Shown here one piece after another: positions 7,632-15,669 of a stretch of 24,020 nucleotides of DNA. The translations under genes were made by a program, and so were the position numbers. Each line of letters begins with the position of its first letter. The first letter of the stretch is position 1. The DNA lies in contig URQQ01000060.1 of NCBI GenBank assembly GCA_900549995.1, positions 1 to 24,020 of the forward strand, read 5' to 3'. The stretch is from an uncultured Lachnospiraceae bacterium. Lineage in GTDB: Bacteria > Bacillota > Clostridia > Lachnospirales > Lachnospiraceae. Below the pieces are notes generated by a model. That model saw only the letters and a program-made list of their open reading frames with translations, did no database searches and had not been told where the DNA came from.

Positions 7632-8921
7632 TTATTCAAACCGTACTTTGATTGAATTCGCATGTGCCGTCAGCTGCTCTGCCTCGGCAAACTTCTCAAT
7701 CTCCTTATGTACTGCTTCAAGCGCTTCTCTGGAATATCCGATAATGCTTGATTTTTTGATAAAATCATCTACCGAAAGCGGGGAGAAGAACTTTGCAGTT
7801 CCATTCGTCGGAAGAATATGGTTCGGACCTGCGAAATAATCGCCCAGAGGTTCACTTGCATACTCACCGATAAAAATCGCCCCGGCATTCCGGATTTTCG
7901 TCATAACATCGTACGGATCTTTTGTCTGGATCTCAAGATGCTCCGATGCGATTTCATTTGCAGCCTCGATCACCTGTTCCATCGTATCGGCCACAAGAAT
8001 ATAGCCATAGTTATCCAGCGATTTTCGGATGATCTCCCTGCGTGACAAGATTTCTGTGAACTTATCGACTTCCTCAGAAACCTTCTCTGCCAGTTCCATG
8101 CTTGTGGTGACGAGAATCGCTGACGCAAGCTCATCGTGCTCTGCCTGAGACAGAAGGTCTGCCGCAACATACCGTGGATTTGCGCCTTCATCTGCAATTA
8201 CAAGAATTTCGCTCGGTCCAGCAATCGAATCAATGCTGACATTCCCATAGACAGCTTTCTTTGCCAGGGCTACATAGATGTTCCCCGGGCCTACAATTTT
8301 ATCTGCTTTCGGTATACTCTCCGTTCCATAAGCAAGTGCCGCTACCGCCTGGGCCCCGCCAACTTTATAGATTGCGTCCGCTCCCGCTTCCATCGCCGCA
8401 ACCAGAGTATTCGGATTCACTTTGCCGTCTTTTCCCGGAGGCGTAACCATGATAATCTCATCCACACCAGCCACCTTTGCCGGCACAACATTCATTAAGA
8501 CAGAAGACGGATACACCGCCTTGCCGCCCGGAACATAGACACCGACCCGCTGAAGAGGCGTTACTTTCTGTCCAAGGATCGTTCCGTCAGGTTTCGCATC
8601 AAACCAGCTGTTTCTCAGCTGCTTTTCATGATAACTTTTAATATTACTGAGCGCTTTTCTGAGAATTTCTACCAGAGATGGATCTACCAGAGTGTACGCT
8701 TCCTGTATTTCTTCTTCCGTTACAAGAATGTTCGATGCATCAATCTCTGCACCGTCGAACTGTTTTGTATATGCAAAGACAGCCGCATCCCTTTTTTCTT
8801 TCACTTCCCCGAGAATCGCCGCCACACGCTCTTCATATTCTACATAGTGATTGGGACTGCGTTTCAGCAGGTCATCCTGCAGATCTTTCATTGTATTTTC
8901 ATTCAGCTTTTGTATTCTCAT
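7632..8921 (-). CDS. hisD: Histidinol dehydrogenase
   Basis: This 429-residue enzyme catalyses the last two steps of histidine synthesis, oxidising L-histidinol to L-histidine with two NAD+ and a Zn site. Family residues are all in place: Q259 and H262 in LLSQAEHD, catalytic E327/H328 in ASEHLEI, and the GPSEILVIAD segment (235-244). Length is normal for HisD. The start codon overlaps the hisG stop by four bases (ATGA), a sign of translational coupling, and GGAGGAG lies just upstream. Confidence 0.97.
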   Translation of the reverse strand: MRIQKLNENTMKDLQDDLLKRSPNHYVEYEERVAAILGEVKEKRDAAVFAYTKQFDGAEIDASNILVTEEEIQEAYTLVDPSLVEILRKALSNIKSYHEKQLRNSWFDAKPDGTILGQKVTPLQRVGVYVPGGKAVYPSSVLMNVVPAKVAGVDEIIMVTPPGKDGKVNPNTLVAAMEAGADAIYKVGGAQAVAALAYGTESIPKADKIVGPGNIYVALAKKAVYGNVSIDSIAGPSEILVIADEGANPRYVAADLLSQAEHDELASAILVTTSMELAEKVSEEVDKFTEILSRREIIRKSLDNYGYILVADTMEQVIEAANEIASEHLEIQTKDPYDVMTKIRNAGAIFIGEYASEPLGDYFAGPNHILPTNGTAKFFSPLSVDDFIKKSSIIGYSREALEAVHKEIEKFAEAEQLTAHANSIKVRFE

Positions 8922-9568
8922 TGCATCTCCTCCTGTATCAGCTCACGCAGTTTTACAAGAATCGTCTTAATCCTTTCGTTTTCCATTCTCATACTTACTG
9001 GATTGACAATCATCCTTGCAGAAAGCGGACACACTTCTTCCAGCACTGCGAGTCCATTCTCTTTTAATGTAGAACCAGTCTCCACAATGTCCACAATTAC
9101 TTCAGACAGGCCGACAATCGGAGCCAGCTCAATAGAACCGTTCAATTTGATGATCTCAACTGTCTGATGTTTCTTATTATAAAAATAGTTCTTCGCAATT
9201 CCCGGGTATTTCGTCGCCACACGGATGACTTCGTGCTGGTTCAAAAGGCTGCGGGCTTCCTTTGGTCCGCAGACACACATTTTACATTTTCCAAATCTCA
9301 GATCCAGAACTTCATGAACCTTTTTTGCTTCTTCCAAAATGACATCCTTTCCGACAACTCCGATATCCGCCGCACCATACTCAACATAAGTCGGGACATC
9401 CGGGCCTTTTGCCAGAAAAAATTTCAATTTCAGTTCTTCATTTACAAAGATCAGCTTCCTGGAGTCTTTATCTTTCATTTCCTCACATGTAATATCAAGC
9501 TGTTCCAGTAACTCCAAAGTTTTATGTGCAAGACGCCCTTTACAAAGGGCAAATGTCAGATATCTCAT
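8918..9568 (-). CDS. hisG: ATP phosphoribosyltransferase, short form
   Basis: This enzyme condenses ATP with PRPP, the committed and feedback-regulated step of histidine synthesis. At 216 residues it is the short form, lacking the C-terminal ACT-like regulatory domain, and needs HisZ for activity and histidine feedback. The HisG signature is visible as GLSEVIVDIVETGSTLKENGL (about residues 154-174), and the N-terminal KGRL substrate motif is at 10-13. Its start overlaps the hisZ stop by four bases (ATGA), so the two subunits are made together, as expected for the hetero-octamer. Confidence 0.96.
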   Translation of the reverse strand: MRYLTFALCKGRLAHKTLELLEQLDITCEEMKDKDSRKLIFVNEELKLKFFLAKGPDVPTYVEYGAADIGVVGKDVILEEAKKVHEVLDLRFGKCKMCVCGPKEARSLLNQHEVIRVATKYPGIAKNYFYNKKHQTVEIIKLNGSIELAPIVGLSEVIVDIVETGSTLKENGLAVLEEVCPLSARMIVNPVSMRMENERIKTILVKLRELIQEEMQ

Positions 9569-10827
9569 TTTGCCTCCTGTTCTTTGCTTTTCATTGTCTT
9601 CGTGACTCCTGTAAAAAGCTCTGTCATCACAATCTCCCCTGACTCTTTCAGATAGAGAAGGGTTCCGCAGAGATTACTCCTTCCATAACCGGAATAATTC
9701 TCAAGATCCCTGTCAGGTTCTTTCTTCAGAAGTTCTGCGTTTTTCTCATTTCCGCGCAGTTCGCTCACAAGAGAGATTGCGTCTCTCTGGCGTGGTTCGT
9801 CATAAATGACGAGTGTATTTTTATGACCGGCCGGAATGCTGATTTTCTGACGGGCCAGCGCATTCATCAGCTCATCTACAACAATCGCAAACCCGATCGA
9901 CGGCGCTTTCTTTCCAAACTTCGCAAGAAGGTCATCATACCGGCCCCCTTTCACAATCGCATCTCCCGTACCAAAAGTATAACCCCGGAAAATAATTCCC
10001 GTATAGTATAGATAATTTCCACTCATGCTGAGATCGAATGTCACATACTCTTCCACATGGTATGCCTCTAATATATCATAAATCTGTTCCAGGCGTCTCA
10101 CCGCCATCAATGCTTTCGCATTCGGCGCTGTATTTCTTGCCTCTGCGAGAATTTCAACCCCGCCGTTCAACTCCGGAAGCCTTGAAAATGCCTCTCTGGA
10201 ACTTGGCTTCACATCCACAGTTGCAAGAAGCTCGTCTGCTCCAAAATAATTACGGTTTGCGATCAGTTCGCGGAGACGGTCTTCGGCTTCTTCCTCAAGT
10301 TTCGCATCCTCAATCAGACTTTCAAAAAAACCGACATGTCCAATGTTAATCTGAAATTCTGTAAGTCCCGCCTTTTTCAGACAATCGGCAGCCATTGCGA
10401 TCATTTCCGCATCTGCTTCCACACTGTCCATTCCAATCTGTTCTGCGCCCATCTGGGTGTTTTCTTTCAGCCGCCCCTGATAGCTTGAATGGTTAATAAA
10501 TGTACTGCCTTTATAGCACAGCCTTGCCGGCATATTCTCAACATCTAAAAGCGTGGCTGCTGCCCTCGCGATAGAAGGTGTTATGTCAGGACGAAGAGCC
10601 AGGGTATTGCCTTCCCGGTCAAAGAACTTATACATTTCTTTTGACGCCGTCGACCCCACTTCTCCCCGGAACACATCGTAAAATTCAAATGTAGGTGTCT
10701 GGATATCTGTATATCCGTAATGATGAAGTACTTTATGAAGCCTGTTCTCCAGTATGATTTTCTTTCTGCACTCCGTATGATAGATGTCCCTCACACCTTC
10801 CGGTGTATGTATGATTTCCTGTCTCAT
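9565..10827 (-). CDS. hisZ: ATP phosphoribosyltransferase regulatory subunit
   Basis: This is a histidyl-tRNA synthetase paralogue that lacks aminoacylation and activates short HisG. Class II motifs are seen: TPEGVRDIY near the N-terminus, motif 2 LRPDITPSIARAAAT, and KGGRYDDLLAKFG in the later core. The last 85 residues are a diverged C-terminal domain rather than a normal HisRS anticodon domain. The start is set at the ATG at 10827 (420 residues), because AAGGAGG lies 5 bases upstream. The frame could be extended to a GTG at 10848, but that would place the ribosome site inside the gene. It is the first gene of the operon, right after a consensus promoter. Confidence 0.93.
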   Translation of the reverse strand: MRQEIIHTPEGVRDIYHTECRKKIILENRLHKVLHHYGYTDIQTPTFEFYDVFRGEVGSTASKEMYKFFDREGNTLALRPDITPSIARAAATLLDVENMPARLCYKGSTFINHSSYQGRLKENTQMGAEQIGMDSVEADAEMIAMAADCLKKAGLTEFQINIGHVGFFESLIEDAKLEEEAEDRLRELIANRNYFGADELLATVDVKPSSREAFSRLPELNGGVEILAEARNTAPNAKALMAVRRLEQIYDILEAYHVEEYVTFDLSMSGNYLYYTGIIFRGYTFGTGDAIVKGGRYDDLLAKFGKKAPSIGFAIVVDELMNALARQKISIPAGHKNTLVIYDEPRQRDAISLVSELRGNEKNAELLKKEPDRDLENYSGYGRSNLCGTLLYLKESGEIVMTELFTGVTKTMKSKEQEAK

Positions 10828-10853
10828 ATTGCCTCCTTGTCCTTTCACTTTAC

Positions 10854-10877
10854 CGTGCTAACACGTTAAACCTTAAC
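10854..10877 (-). promoter_or_regulatory. Candidate operator: two tandem inverted repeats in the hisZ leader
   Basis: CGTG-N4-CACG (10854-10865) and GTTAA-N3-TTAAC (10865-10877) are placed back to back between the -10 box and the ribosome site. They span about -4 to +20 of the predicted transcript, a usual place for a repressor site. A TrpR-like HisR/YerC repressor is a possible partner, but this is inference. No T-box fits in the short leader. Confidence 0.45.
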
Positions 10878-10879
10878 TG

Positions 10880-10908
10880 ATTATACGCATTTTTTTCTGT
10901 TCTGTCAA
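10880..10908 (-). promoter_or_regulatory. Consensus sigma-A promoter of the histidine operon
   Basis: TTGACA (10903-10908), an exact 17-bp spacer and TATAAT (10880-10885) match the consensus at all 12 positions. The TTGACA contains the TGA stop (10905-10907) of recU. Transcription would start near 10873. Confidence 0.9.
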
Positions 10909-11438
10909 TCCCTCAGATCCAGGTCTTTCTGCATGGCATCCAGATATGGAATCATAATCCCTCCCGACATCTGAAAGAAAAAAACCGGGTCAGCTTCCTC
11001 ATACCGTATGCTCTTACGGCCGCCGTCCTTGGAACGCTGCCAGAATTTCAGCATTTCTTCATACCTCATATAGTAAAATTCATCCCGTTTGCTGTAATAG
11101 ATGAGGAGAAACGCAACGCCTCCCTGACGCTCGAATTCTCCCATGAACTTCACCTGATGTTCATGAATATTCTGCAGCGGAAATGTATCCGTATTGCATT
11201 CCTTCGCATCAAAGCAGACCGGAATTCCCTGAACAGCCCCGATATAATCTACCGTGCTGCGCTGCTCAAAATATGCAAGTGTAATATGCCGGTTCGTTTT
11301 GTCAAACCGGACTGGTGTTATCGGTGTCGGAATCTTCTGGATCAGCGCAAGTCCCATCTCCTGATATCTTTCATTTGTACGGTTCACCAGTTCTTCAAGC
11401 GTAGAACCTCTAAGCCCTCTGGAATTCCAGGTTGACAT
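10905..11438 (-). CDS. recU: Holliday junction resolvase RecU
   Basis: This enzyme cleaves four-way DNA junctions in recombination and chromosome segregation in Gram-positive bacteria. Signs of the family are WNSRGLRGSTLEELVN at the N-terminus, D64 in TVDYIG, and FDAKECN (76-82), which aligns with the nuclease ExK motif. Here the first acidic residue is D77 rather than the E of Bacillus RecU, with K79 kept; Asp can serve as a metal ligand. The protein has 177 residues from the ATG at 11438. A GTG at 11447 is possible, but the purine-rich site GGAGAGGG fits the ATG better. The N-terminus is shorter than Bacillus RecU. It overlaps the end of the pseudouridine synthase gene by 29 bases. In Bacillus recU pairs with ponA, which is not seen here. 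Confidence 0.9.
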   Translation of the reverse strand: MSTWNSRGLRGSTLEELVNRTNERYQEMGLALIQKIPTPITPVRFDKTNRHITLAYFEQRSTVDYIGAVQGIPVCFDAKECNTDTFPLQNIHEHQVKFMGEFERQGGVAFLLIYYSKRDEFYYMRYEEMLKFWQRSKDGGRKSIRYEEADPVFFFQMSGGIMIPYLDAMQKDLDLRD

Positions 11439-12411
11439 GATCTGCACCCTCTCCTTTCAGAATTCTTTGAAACTGTCTTGGAAGCGGCGCAGTATACGCT
11501 TTCTCTGACATCGGGGCAAGTACGCCTTCGCACACCGGCATACAGAGCCTGTAAGAATGCAAAAGCTGGTTCCTGAGTCCATACTTCTCTTTAAACCTCT
11601 GATTCCATGCCGGATCACCGTATTTGCAGTCCCCTGCCAGAGGATGTCCCTGCGATGCCAGATGCGCACGGATCTGATGCGTCCGTCCGGTCATCAGATG
11701 CACTTCCAGAAGCGTCATTTCTCCATTTGACCAGACGGGGCTGTAGGCGGTCTCGATCGGCTGCCCATCCGGCATTTCTTCCGTCGATACTGTCACCGTA
11801 TTTTTCACTTCATCCTTCACAAGATATCCTCTGATATGCACAGACTCCTTAATATTTCCTTTGACAATACAAAGATAATATTTCTTAAGGCTCCGCTCCT
11901 TGAACAGCCGGCTCATCTCCTGAAGCCCCGCCAGACTTTTCCCGGCGGCAACCAGGCCGCTTGTGTTGCGGTCCAGACGGTTGCAGATCCCCGGCCGGAA
12001 CGTTAACAATTCCTCTTCATAAAGCGCCCCGCTTTCCAGAAGATATCCGGTCAGAATTTCCACAAGTGAGATGTCTTCCGGCTTCGCTTTCTGGGAAAGC
12101 ATCCCGGAAGGCTTATTGATCAGGAGAATATTTTGGTCTTCATATATTATATCCAGCTTTTGGGATACAGCGTTTCTTACAATTCCGGTTTTCTTAGAGA
12201 ATTTCTGAATCGTATCCTCTGCCAGATAAAGCGCAACCACATCACCTTCCGACAGCTTTTCACTGCCCTGCGCCTTCTTACCGTTCAGCTTGATATTTTT
12301 TTTTCGAAGCATCTTGTAAAGAAAGCTTTTGGACGCCTCATTCAGGTATTTTGCCAGCAATTTGTCAAGCCGCTGCCCGGCCTCATTTCCAGTTACACGA
12401 ATCTCCCGCAT
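11410..12411 (-). CDS. RluA-family pseudouridine synthase with S4 domain (RluC/RluD-like)
   Basis: This 333-residue enzyme converts uridine to pseudouridine, most likely in 23S rRNA. An S4 RNA-binding domain covers residues about 12-65 (RLDKLLAKYLN, KMLRKKNIKLNGKK). The catalytic loop is CNRLDRNTSGL with D147 as nucleophile. The more common form is HRLDRDTSG, so this is the N/N variant. RTHQIRAHLASQGHPLAGD further on is the second conserved family motif. Exact target positions cannot be assigned. AGGAG lies 6 bases before the ATG. The gene sits 16 bases after the membrane protein gene and overlaps recU. Confidence 0.92.
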   Translation of the reverse strand: MREIRVTGNEAGQRLDKLLAKYLNEASKSFLYKMLRKKNIKLNGKKAQGSEKLSEGDVVALYLAEDTIQKFSKKTGIVRNAVSQKLDIIYEDQNILLINKPSGMLSQKAKPEDISLVEILTGYLLESGALYEEELLTFRPGICNRLDRNTSGLVAAGKSLAGLQEMSRLFKERSLKKYYLCIVKGNIKESVHIRGYLVKDEVKNTVTVSTEEMPDGQPIETAYSPVWSNGEMTLLEVHLMTGRTHQIRAHLASQGHPLAGDCKYGDPAWNQRFKEKYGLRNQLLHSYRLCMPVCEGVLAPMSEKAYTAPLPRQFQRILKGEGADHVNLEFQRA

Positions 12412-12427
12412 GATTTTCTCCTGTCAT

Positions 12428-13003
12428 TTATAACGATATATTTAAAATGATCTGTTTGATCAGTTCTTCCCTCTCTTTTGTATCTCCCTGCTCGACAGAG
12501 GCAATATTGTTCATTCCTTCTGCCCGTGTTAAAAATGCCATATAGTCCGGAAAAATCTTGACGGAGACTTTCCCAAGCCTGTTCTGGGCGAGAATTTTCT
12601 TGATATGCCCTGATACATAGGACGGATCCGTCTTCTGACTGTGTGCATATCCGCAGACTGTATTATTGGAAATCACAACACAGTCCACCTGCATAATCTT
12701 CTCTTTGCTGGTAACCACCATATCAAAGGACGATGTGATAAGATTGGATTTTTCTTTCACTTCTCTGGCCGTCTTTAGGTCAACCGAATGGTAAGGAAAA
12801 ATAGTAATCACACCGACCAGCGCCTTGCTCGCCGGAAGACATCCCAGCACTGCCACAACTGTCCAGATATTCAGTCTCGAACCGGTTGTAAAATACCCGA
12901 TCAGCAAAAGAACTGCAACAGCCGCGAATTCAGCCACTGTGATAACGATCATTTTTTTCTTCTGTGCATCAATATATCCTGGTTCTCCTTTTGTAATTTT
13001 CAT
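12428..13003 (-). CDS. Conserved-looking two-pass membrane protein, unknown function
   Basis: I do not recognise a named family. The protein has 191 residues. Two hydrophobic segments lie near the N-terminus (about 18-40 and 47-70), preceded by a basic, short cytoplasmic start (MKITKGEPGYIDAQKKK). The following 120 residues form a soluble, probably cytoplasmic domain of alternating strands and helices (FDMVVTSKEKIMQVDCVVISN, YVSGHIKKILAQNRLGKVSVKIFPD). The start at 13003 is fixed by a 4-base ATGA overlap with the upstream SDR gene and AAGGAG 7 bases upstream; an ATG at 13021 in the same frame has no ribosome site. It is embedded in a unit of RNA-modification genes, but nothing in it suggests RNA binding. 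Confidence 0.75.
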   Translation of the reverse strand: MKITKGEPGYIDAQKKKMIVITVAEFAAVAVLLLIGYFTTGSRLNIWTVVAVLGCLPASKALVGVITIFPYHSVDLKTAREVKEKSNLITSSFDMVVTSKEKIMQVDCVVISNNTVCGYAHSQKTDPSYVSGHIKKILAQNRLGKVSVKIFPDYMAFLTRAEGMNNIASVEQGDTKEREELIKQIILNISL

Positions 13004-13770
13004 GATTCTTCTCCTTGCCATATTCTTTTCATCGCCTTAAGCAGCAATCCTTCCGGCAGTACACTGCACGCCGCATAAGCAGCCTTCATAGGTATGCCGT
13101 AGATAGATACAGGTTTTCTTCTCACCGCATCTTTCACTGCCTTTTTGACAACCGCCTTTGGAGGCGCCATCACCGCATTCTTTAACACACTGTGATTCTC
13201 TCCTGCCGTGTCAAAGAACTCTGTATCTGCCGGACCGGGACAGACTGCAGTTACGGAGATCTGTCTTTTCCTAAGCTCCTCTCCAAGCGCCCTTGTAAAG
13301 CTCAGAACATAAGATTTTGACGCCGCATAGACCGAGAATCCAGGCTGAGGACAAAATGCCGCTGCCGAGGCAATCTGAATGATCCTCCCGCCTTTTCCCA
13401 TATAGGGAAGCGAACCTAATGTCATCTCCGTCAGAGCCCTGCAGTTTAAATCAATCATTCCAAGCTGAGATTCTCTCTCAATTTCCTCCGATTTCCCGAT
13501 CTTCCCATATCCTGCGGCATTTACAAGAAGTCTGATCTCAGGTTTTTCCTCTTCCAAAGCCTGAAAAAGTTCCCCGGTGAACCTTCTTTCCATCAGATCC
13601 CCCGAAAAAATTCTGCATTTTGTATGAAGTTCTTCTGACAGCGCAAGCAGGCGGTGTTCCCTCCTTGCCACCAGCCAGATCTCATCCAGATTCCGGTACA
13701 GACGGTCTGCCATTCTTGCAAATTCTCTTCCAAACCCTGAAGATGCTCCTGTAATAATCGCTATTCTCAT
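13000..13770 (-). CDS. Short-chain dehydrogenase/reductase (classical SDR)
   Basis: This 256-residue NAD(P)-dependent oxidoreductase shows the Rossmann motif TGASSGFG (7-14), NAAG in LLVNAAGYGK, the catalytic serine region IIQIASAAAF, and the active site YAASK. The loop after the active site has CPGPADTEF, also typical. Basic residues after the second strand (VARREHR) favour NADP(H), which is inference. The substrate is unknown. The gene follows ygiQ by 12 bases with AAGGGA 8 bases before the ATG, and overlaps the next gene by four bases. Confidence 0.9.
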   Translation of the reverse strand: MRIAIITGASSGFGREFARMADRLYRNLDEIWLVARREHRLLALSEELHTKCRIFSGDLMERRFTGELFQALEEEKPEIRLLVNAAGYGKIGKSEEIERESQLGMIDLNCRALTEMTLGSLPYMGKGGRIIQIASAAAFCPQPGFSVYAASKSYVLSFTRALGEELRKRQISVTAVCPGPADTEFFDTAGENHSVLKNAVMAPPKAVVKKAVKDAVRRKPVSIYGIPMKAAYAACSVLPEGLLLKAMKRIWQGEES

Positions 13771-13782
13771 TTTTTTAATCCC

Positions 13783-15669
13783 TTATCTTTTCTTTTTCCC
13801 ATGCACGTTGCGGATTGTTTTCTTTTTATGCTTTACCGGTTCCCTGCTTTTCTGTTCCAGAGGCTTTTTCGCTCCTCTTGGGCGGAGCAGGCATTTCGGG
13901 CCAAAGCCCACAAGATCCATCCGGTCTGCTTTCCGGAGCGCCTCGAGCACCAGCCCATAATTTTTCGGATTGCGGTACTGAATCAGCGCTCTCTGCATCG
14001 CTTTCTCATGCGGATTTACCGGTACATACACCGGCTTCATATTCCTTGGATCCACACCCGTGTAGTACATGCAGGTGGAAAGCGTCGACGGCGTCGGATA
14101 AAAGTCCTGTACCTGTTCCGGCATATAATGAAGATCTCTCAGATATTCCGCAAGTTCTATCGCTTCTTTTAAAGTGGAACCAGGGTGGGAAGACATCAGA
14201 TATGGCACAAGAAACTGTTTCTTTCCGATCTGTTCATTGATCTTTTTATATTTTTTGGCAAATGCGTCATAGACACTGTGCTCAGGTTTCCCCATTTTCT
14301 CAAGAACCGGACCTGCAATGTGCTCCGGCGCAACTTTCAGCTGTCCGCTCACATGGTATTCACAGAGCTCCCTGAAAAATGTATCATCCGGGTCTGCCAT
14401 CACATAGTCAAACCGGATTCCGGAACGGATGAACACCTTCTTCACCTTTGGAATACTCCGAAGTTCCCGAAGCAGCTTCAGGTAATCTCTGTGATCTGCC
14501 CTCAGATTTCTGCAGGGTTTCGGGAAAAGGCACTGTTTCTCCTTACATGCCCCATTGGTCAGCTGCTTTTCACATGCAGGAGCCCTGAAATCAGCGGTCG
14601 GACCTCCGACGTCATGGATATATCCCTTGAACTCTTTATCCTCTGTAAAAAGTTTTGCCTCATCGATCAGCGACTCATGGCTTCTCGTCTGGATAATCCT
14701 GCCCTGATGAAAGGTGAGCGCACAGAAACTGCAGCCGCCAAAACACCCTCTGTTGCTGATCAGGCTGAATTTCACCTCTTCTATTGCAGGAACCTTGCCG
14801 ATACTGTCATAGGAGGGATGATATGTTCTCATATACGGGTATGCGTACACTTCATCCATCTCTTCCTGCGACAGCGGCTTCGACGGAGGATTCTGTACTA
14901 CATACAGATGATCCGAATATTGTTCCACCAGCCGTTTTCCGGTAAATGGATCTGTATTACAGTATTGTGTGTAAAAACTTTTCGCATAATTCAGCTTGTC
15001 TTCTTTTAACTTCTCATAGGAAGGAAGCCGGATCTCATCATACACACTCGACAAATCCGATACTTTGCATACGGTTCCGTCAATATAGGTAATATCTTTG
15101 ATATCAATCCCGGCGTCCAGAGCCTCGGCAATCTCCAGAATGGATTTTTCCCCCATCCCATAGGAGATCAGATCTGCACCTGAATCCAGAAGCACTGACC
15201 GTTTCAGTTTATTCGACCAGTAATCATAATGGGCGAGTCTCCGAAGAGATGCCTCAATCCCTCCCAGAATGACCGGCGTATCTTTATAAGTCTGCCGGAT
15301 CAGATTGCCATACACGGTTACTGCATAATCCGGACGTTTCCCCATCACGCCGCCTGGCGTATAGGCATCTGTTTTTCTTTTTTTCTTGGAAACACTGTAA
15401 TGATTTACCATAGAATCCATATTTCCCGCAGATACAAGAAATGCAAGCCTCGGTTCCCCATACTCCATTATACTTTCTTTCTTCTTCCAGTCAGGCTGGG
15501 CTATGATTCCTACTTTGAATCCATGTGCCTCCAGAAGGCGGGTGATGATGGCATGTCCAAAAGACGGATGATCCACATACGCGTCACCGCTTACATAGAC
15601 AAAGTCCACTTCATCCCAGCCCCTGTCTTTCATATCCTGTCTGCATATTGGTAAAAATCCCTGGTTCAT
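13783..15669 (-). CDS. ygiQ: YgiQ-family radical SAM protein
   Basis: This is a 628-residue radical SAM protein of unknown reaction. The iron-sulfur cluster cysteines are C309, C313 and C316 in GCFGGCSFC. The N-terminal domain (about 1-290) has the family pattern beginning FLPICRQDM and includes VSGDAYVDHPSFG and the GGIEASLRR segment. After the TIM barrel there is a characteristic DFYPTPSTLSTCMYYTG stretch and a basic lysine-rich tail (last 30 residues) that may bind nucleic acid. Three extra cysteines (in TNGACKEKQCLFPKPC) could form a second metal site. Its ATG abuts the stop of the HAD gene; GAGGT lies 7 bases upstream. Confidence 0.93.
   Translation of the reverse strand: MNQGFLPICRQDMKDRGWDEVDFVYVSGDAYVDHPSFGHAIITRLLEAHGFKVGIIAQPDWKKKESIMEYGEPRLAFLVSAGNMDSMVNHYSVSKKKRKTDAYTPGGVMGKRPDYAVTVYGNLIRQTYKDTPVILGGIEASLRRLAHYDYWSNKLKRSVLLDSGADLISYGMGEKSILEIAEALDAGIDIKDITYIDGTVCKVSDLSSVYDEIRLPSYEKLKEDKLNYAKSFYTQYCNTDPFTGKRLVEQYSDHLYVVQNPPSKPLSQEEMDEVYAYPYMRTYHPSYDSIGKVPAIEEVKFSLISNRGCFGGCSFCALTFHQGRIIQTRSHESLIDEAKLFTEDKEFKGYIHDVGGPTADFRAPACEKQLTNGACKEKQCLFPKPCRNLRADHRDYLKLLRELRSIPKVKKVFIRSGIRFDYVMADPDDTFFRELCEYHVSGQLKVAPEHIAGPVLEKMGKPEHSVYDAFAKKYKKINEQIGKKQFLVPYLMSSHPGSTLKEAIELAEYLRDLHYMPEQVQDFYPTPSTLSTCMYYTGVDPRNMKPVYVPVNPHEKAMQRALIQYRNPKNYGLVLEALRKADRMDLVGFGPKCLLRPRGAKKPLEQKSREPVKHKKKTIRNVHGKKKR

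Noticed and set aside
10828..10848. Upstream GTG start for hisZ (seven more residues)
   Set aside because: The AAGGAGG site would lie inside the gene; the ATG at 10827 has it at the right distance.
10849..10904. Possible T-box or attenuator leader before hisZ
   Set aside because: Only about 45 bases separate the predicted transcript start from the ATG, far too few for a T-box; no His-codon leader peptide is seen.
14185..15009. A 274-codon plus-strand frame within ygiQ
   Set aside because: It is the antisense shadow of a clear radical SAM gene, and its composition is unlike the neighbouring proteins.
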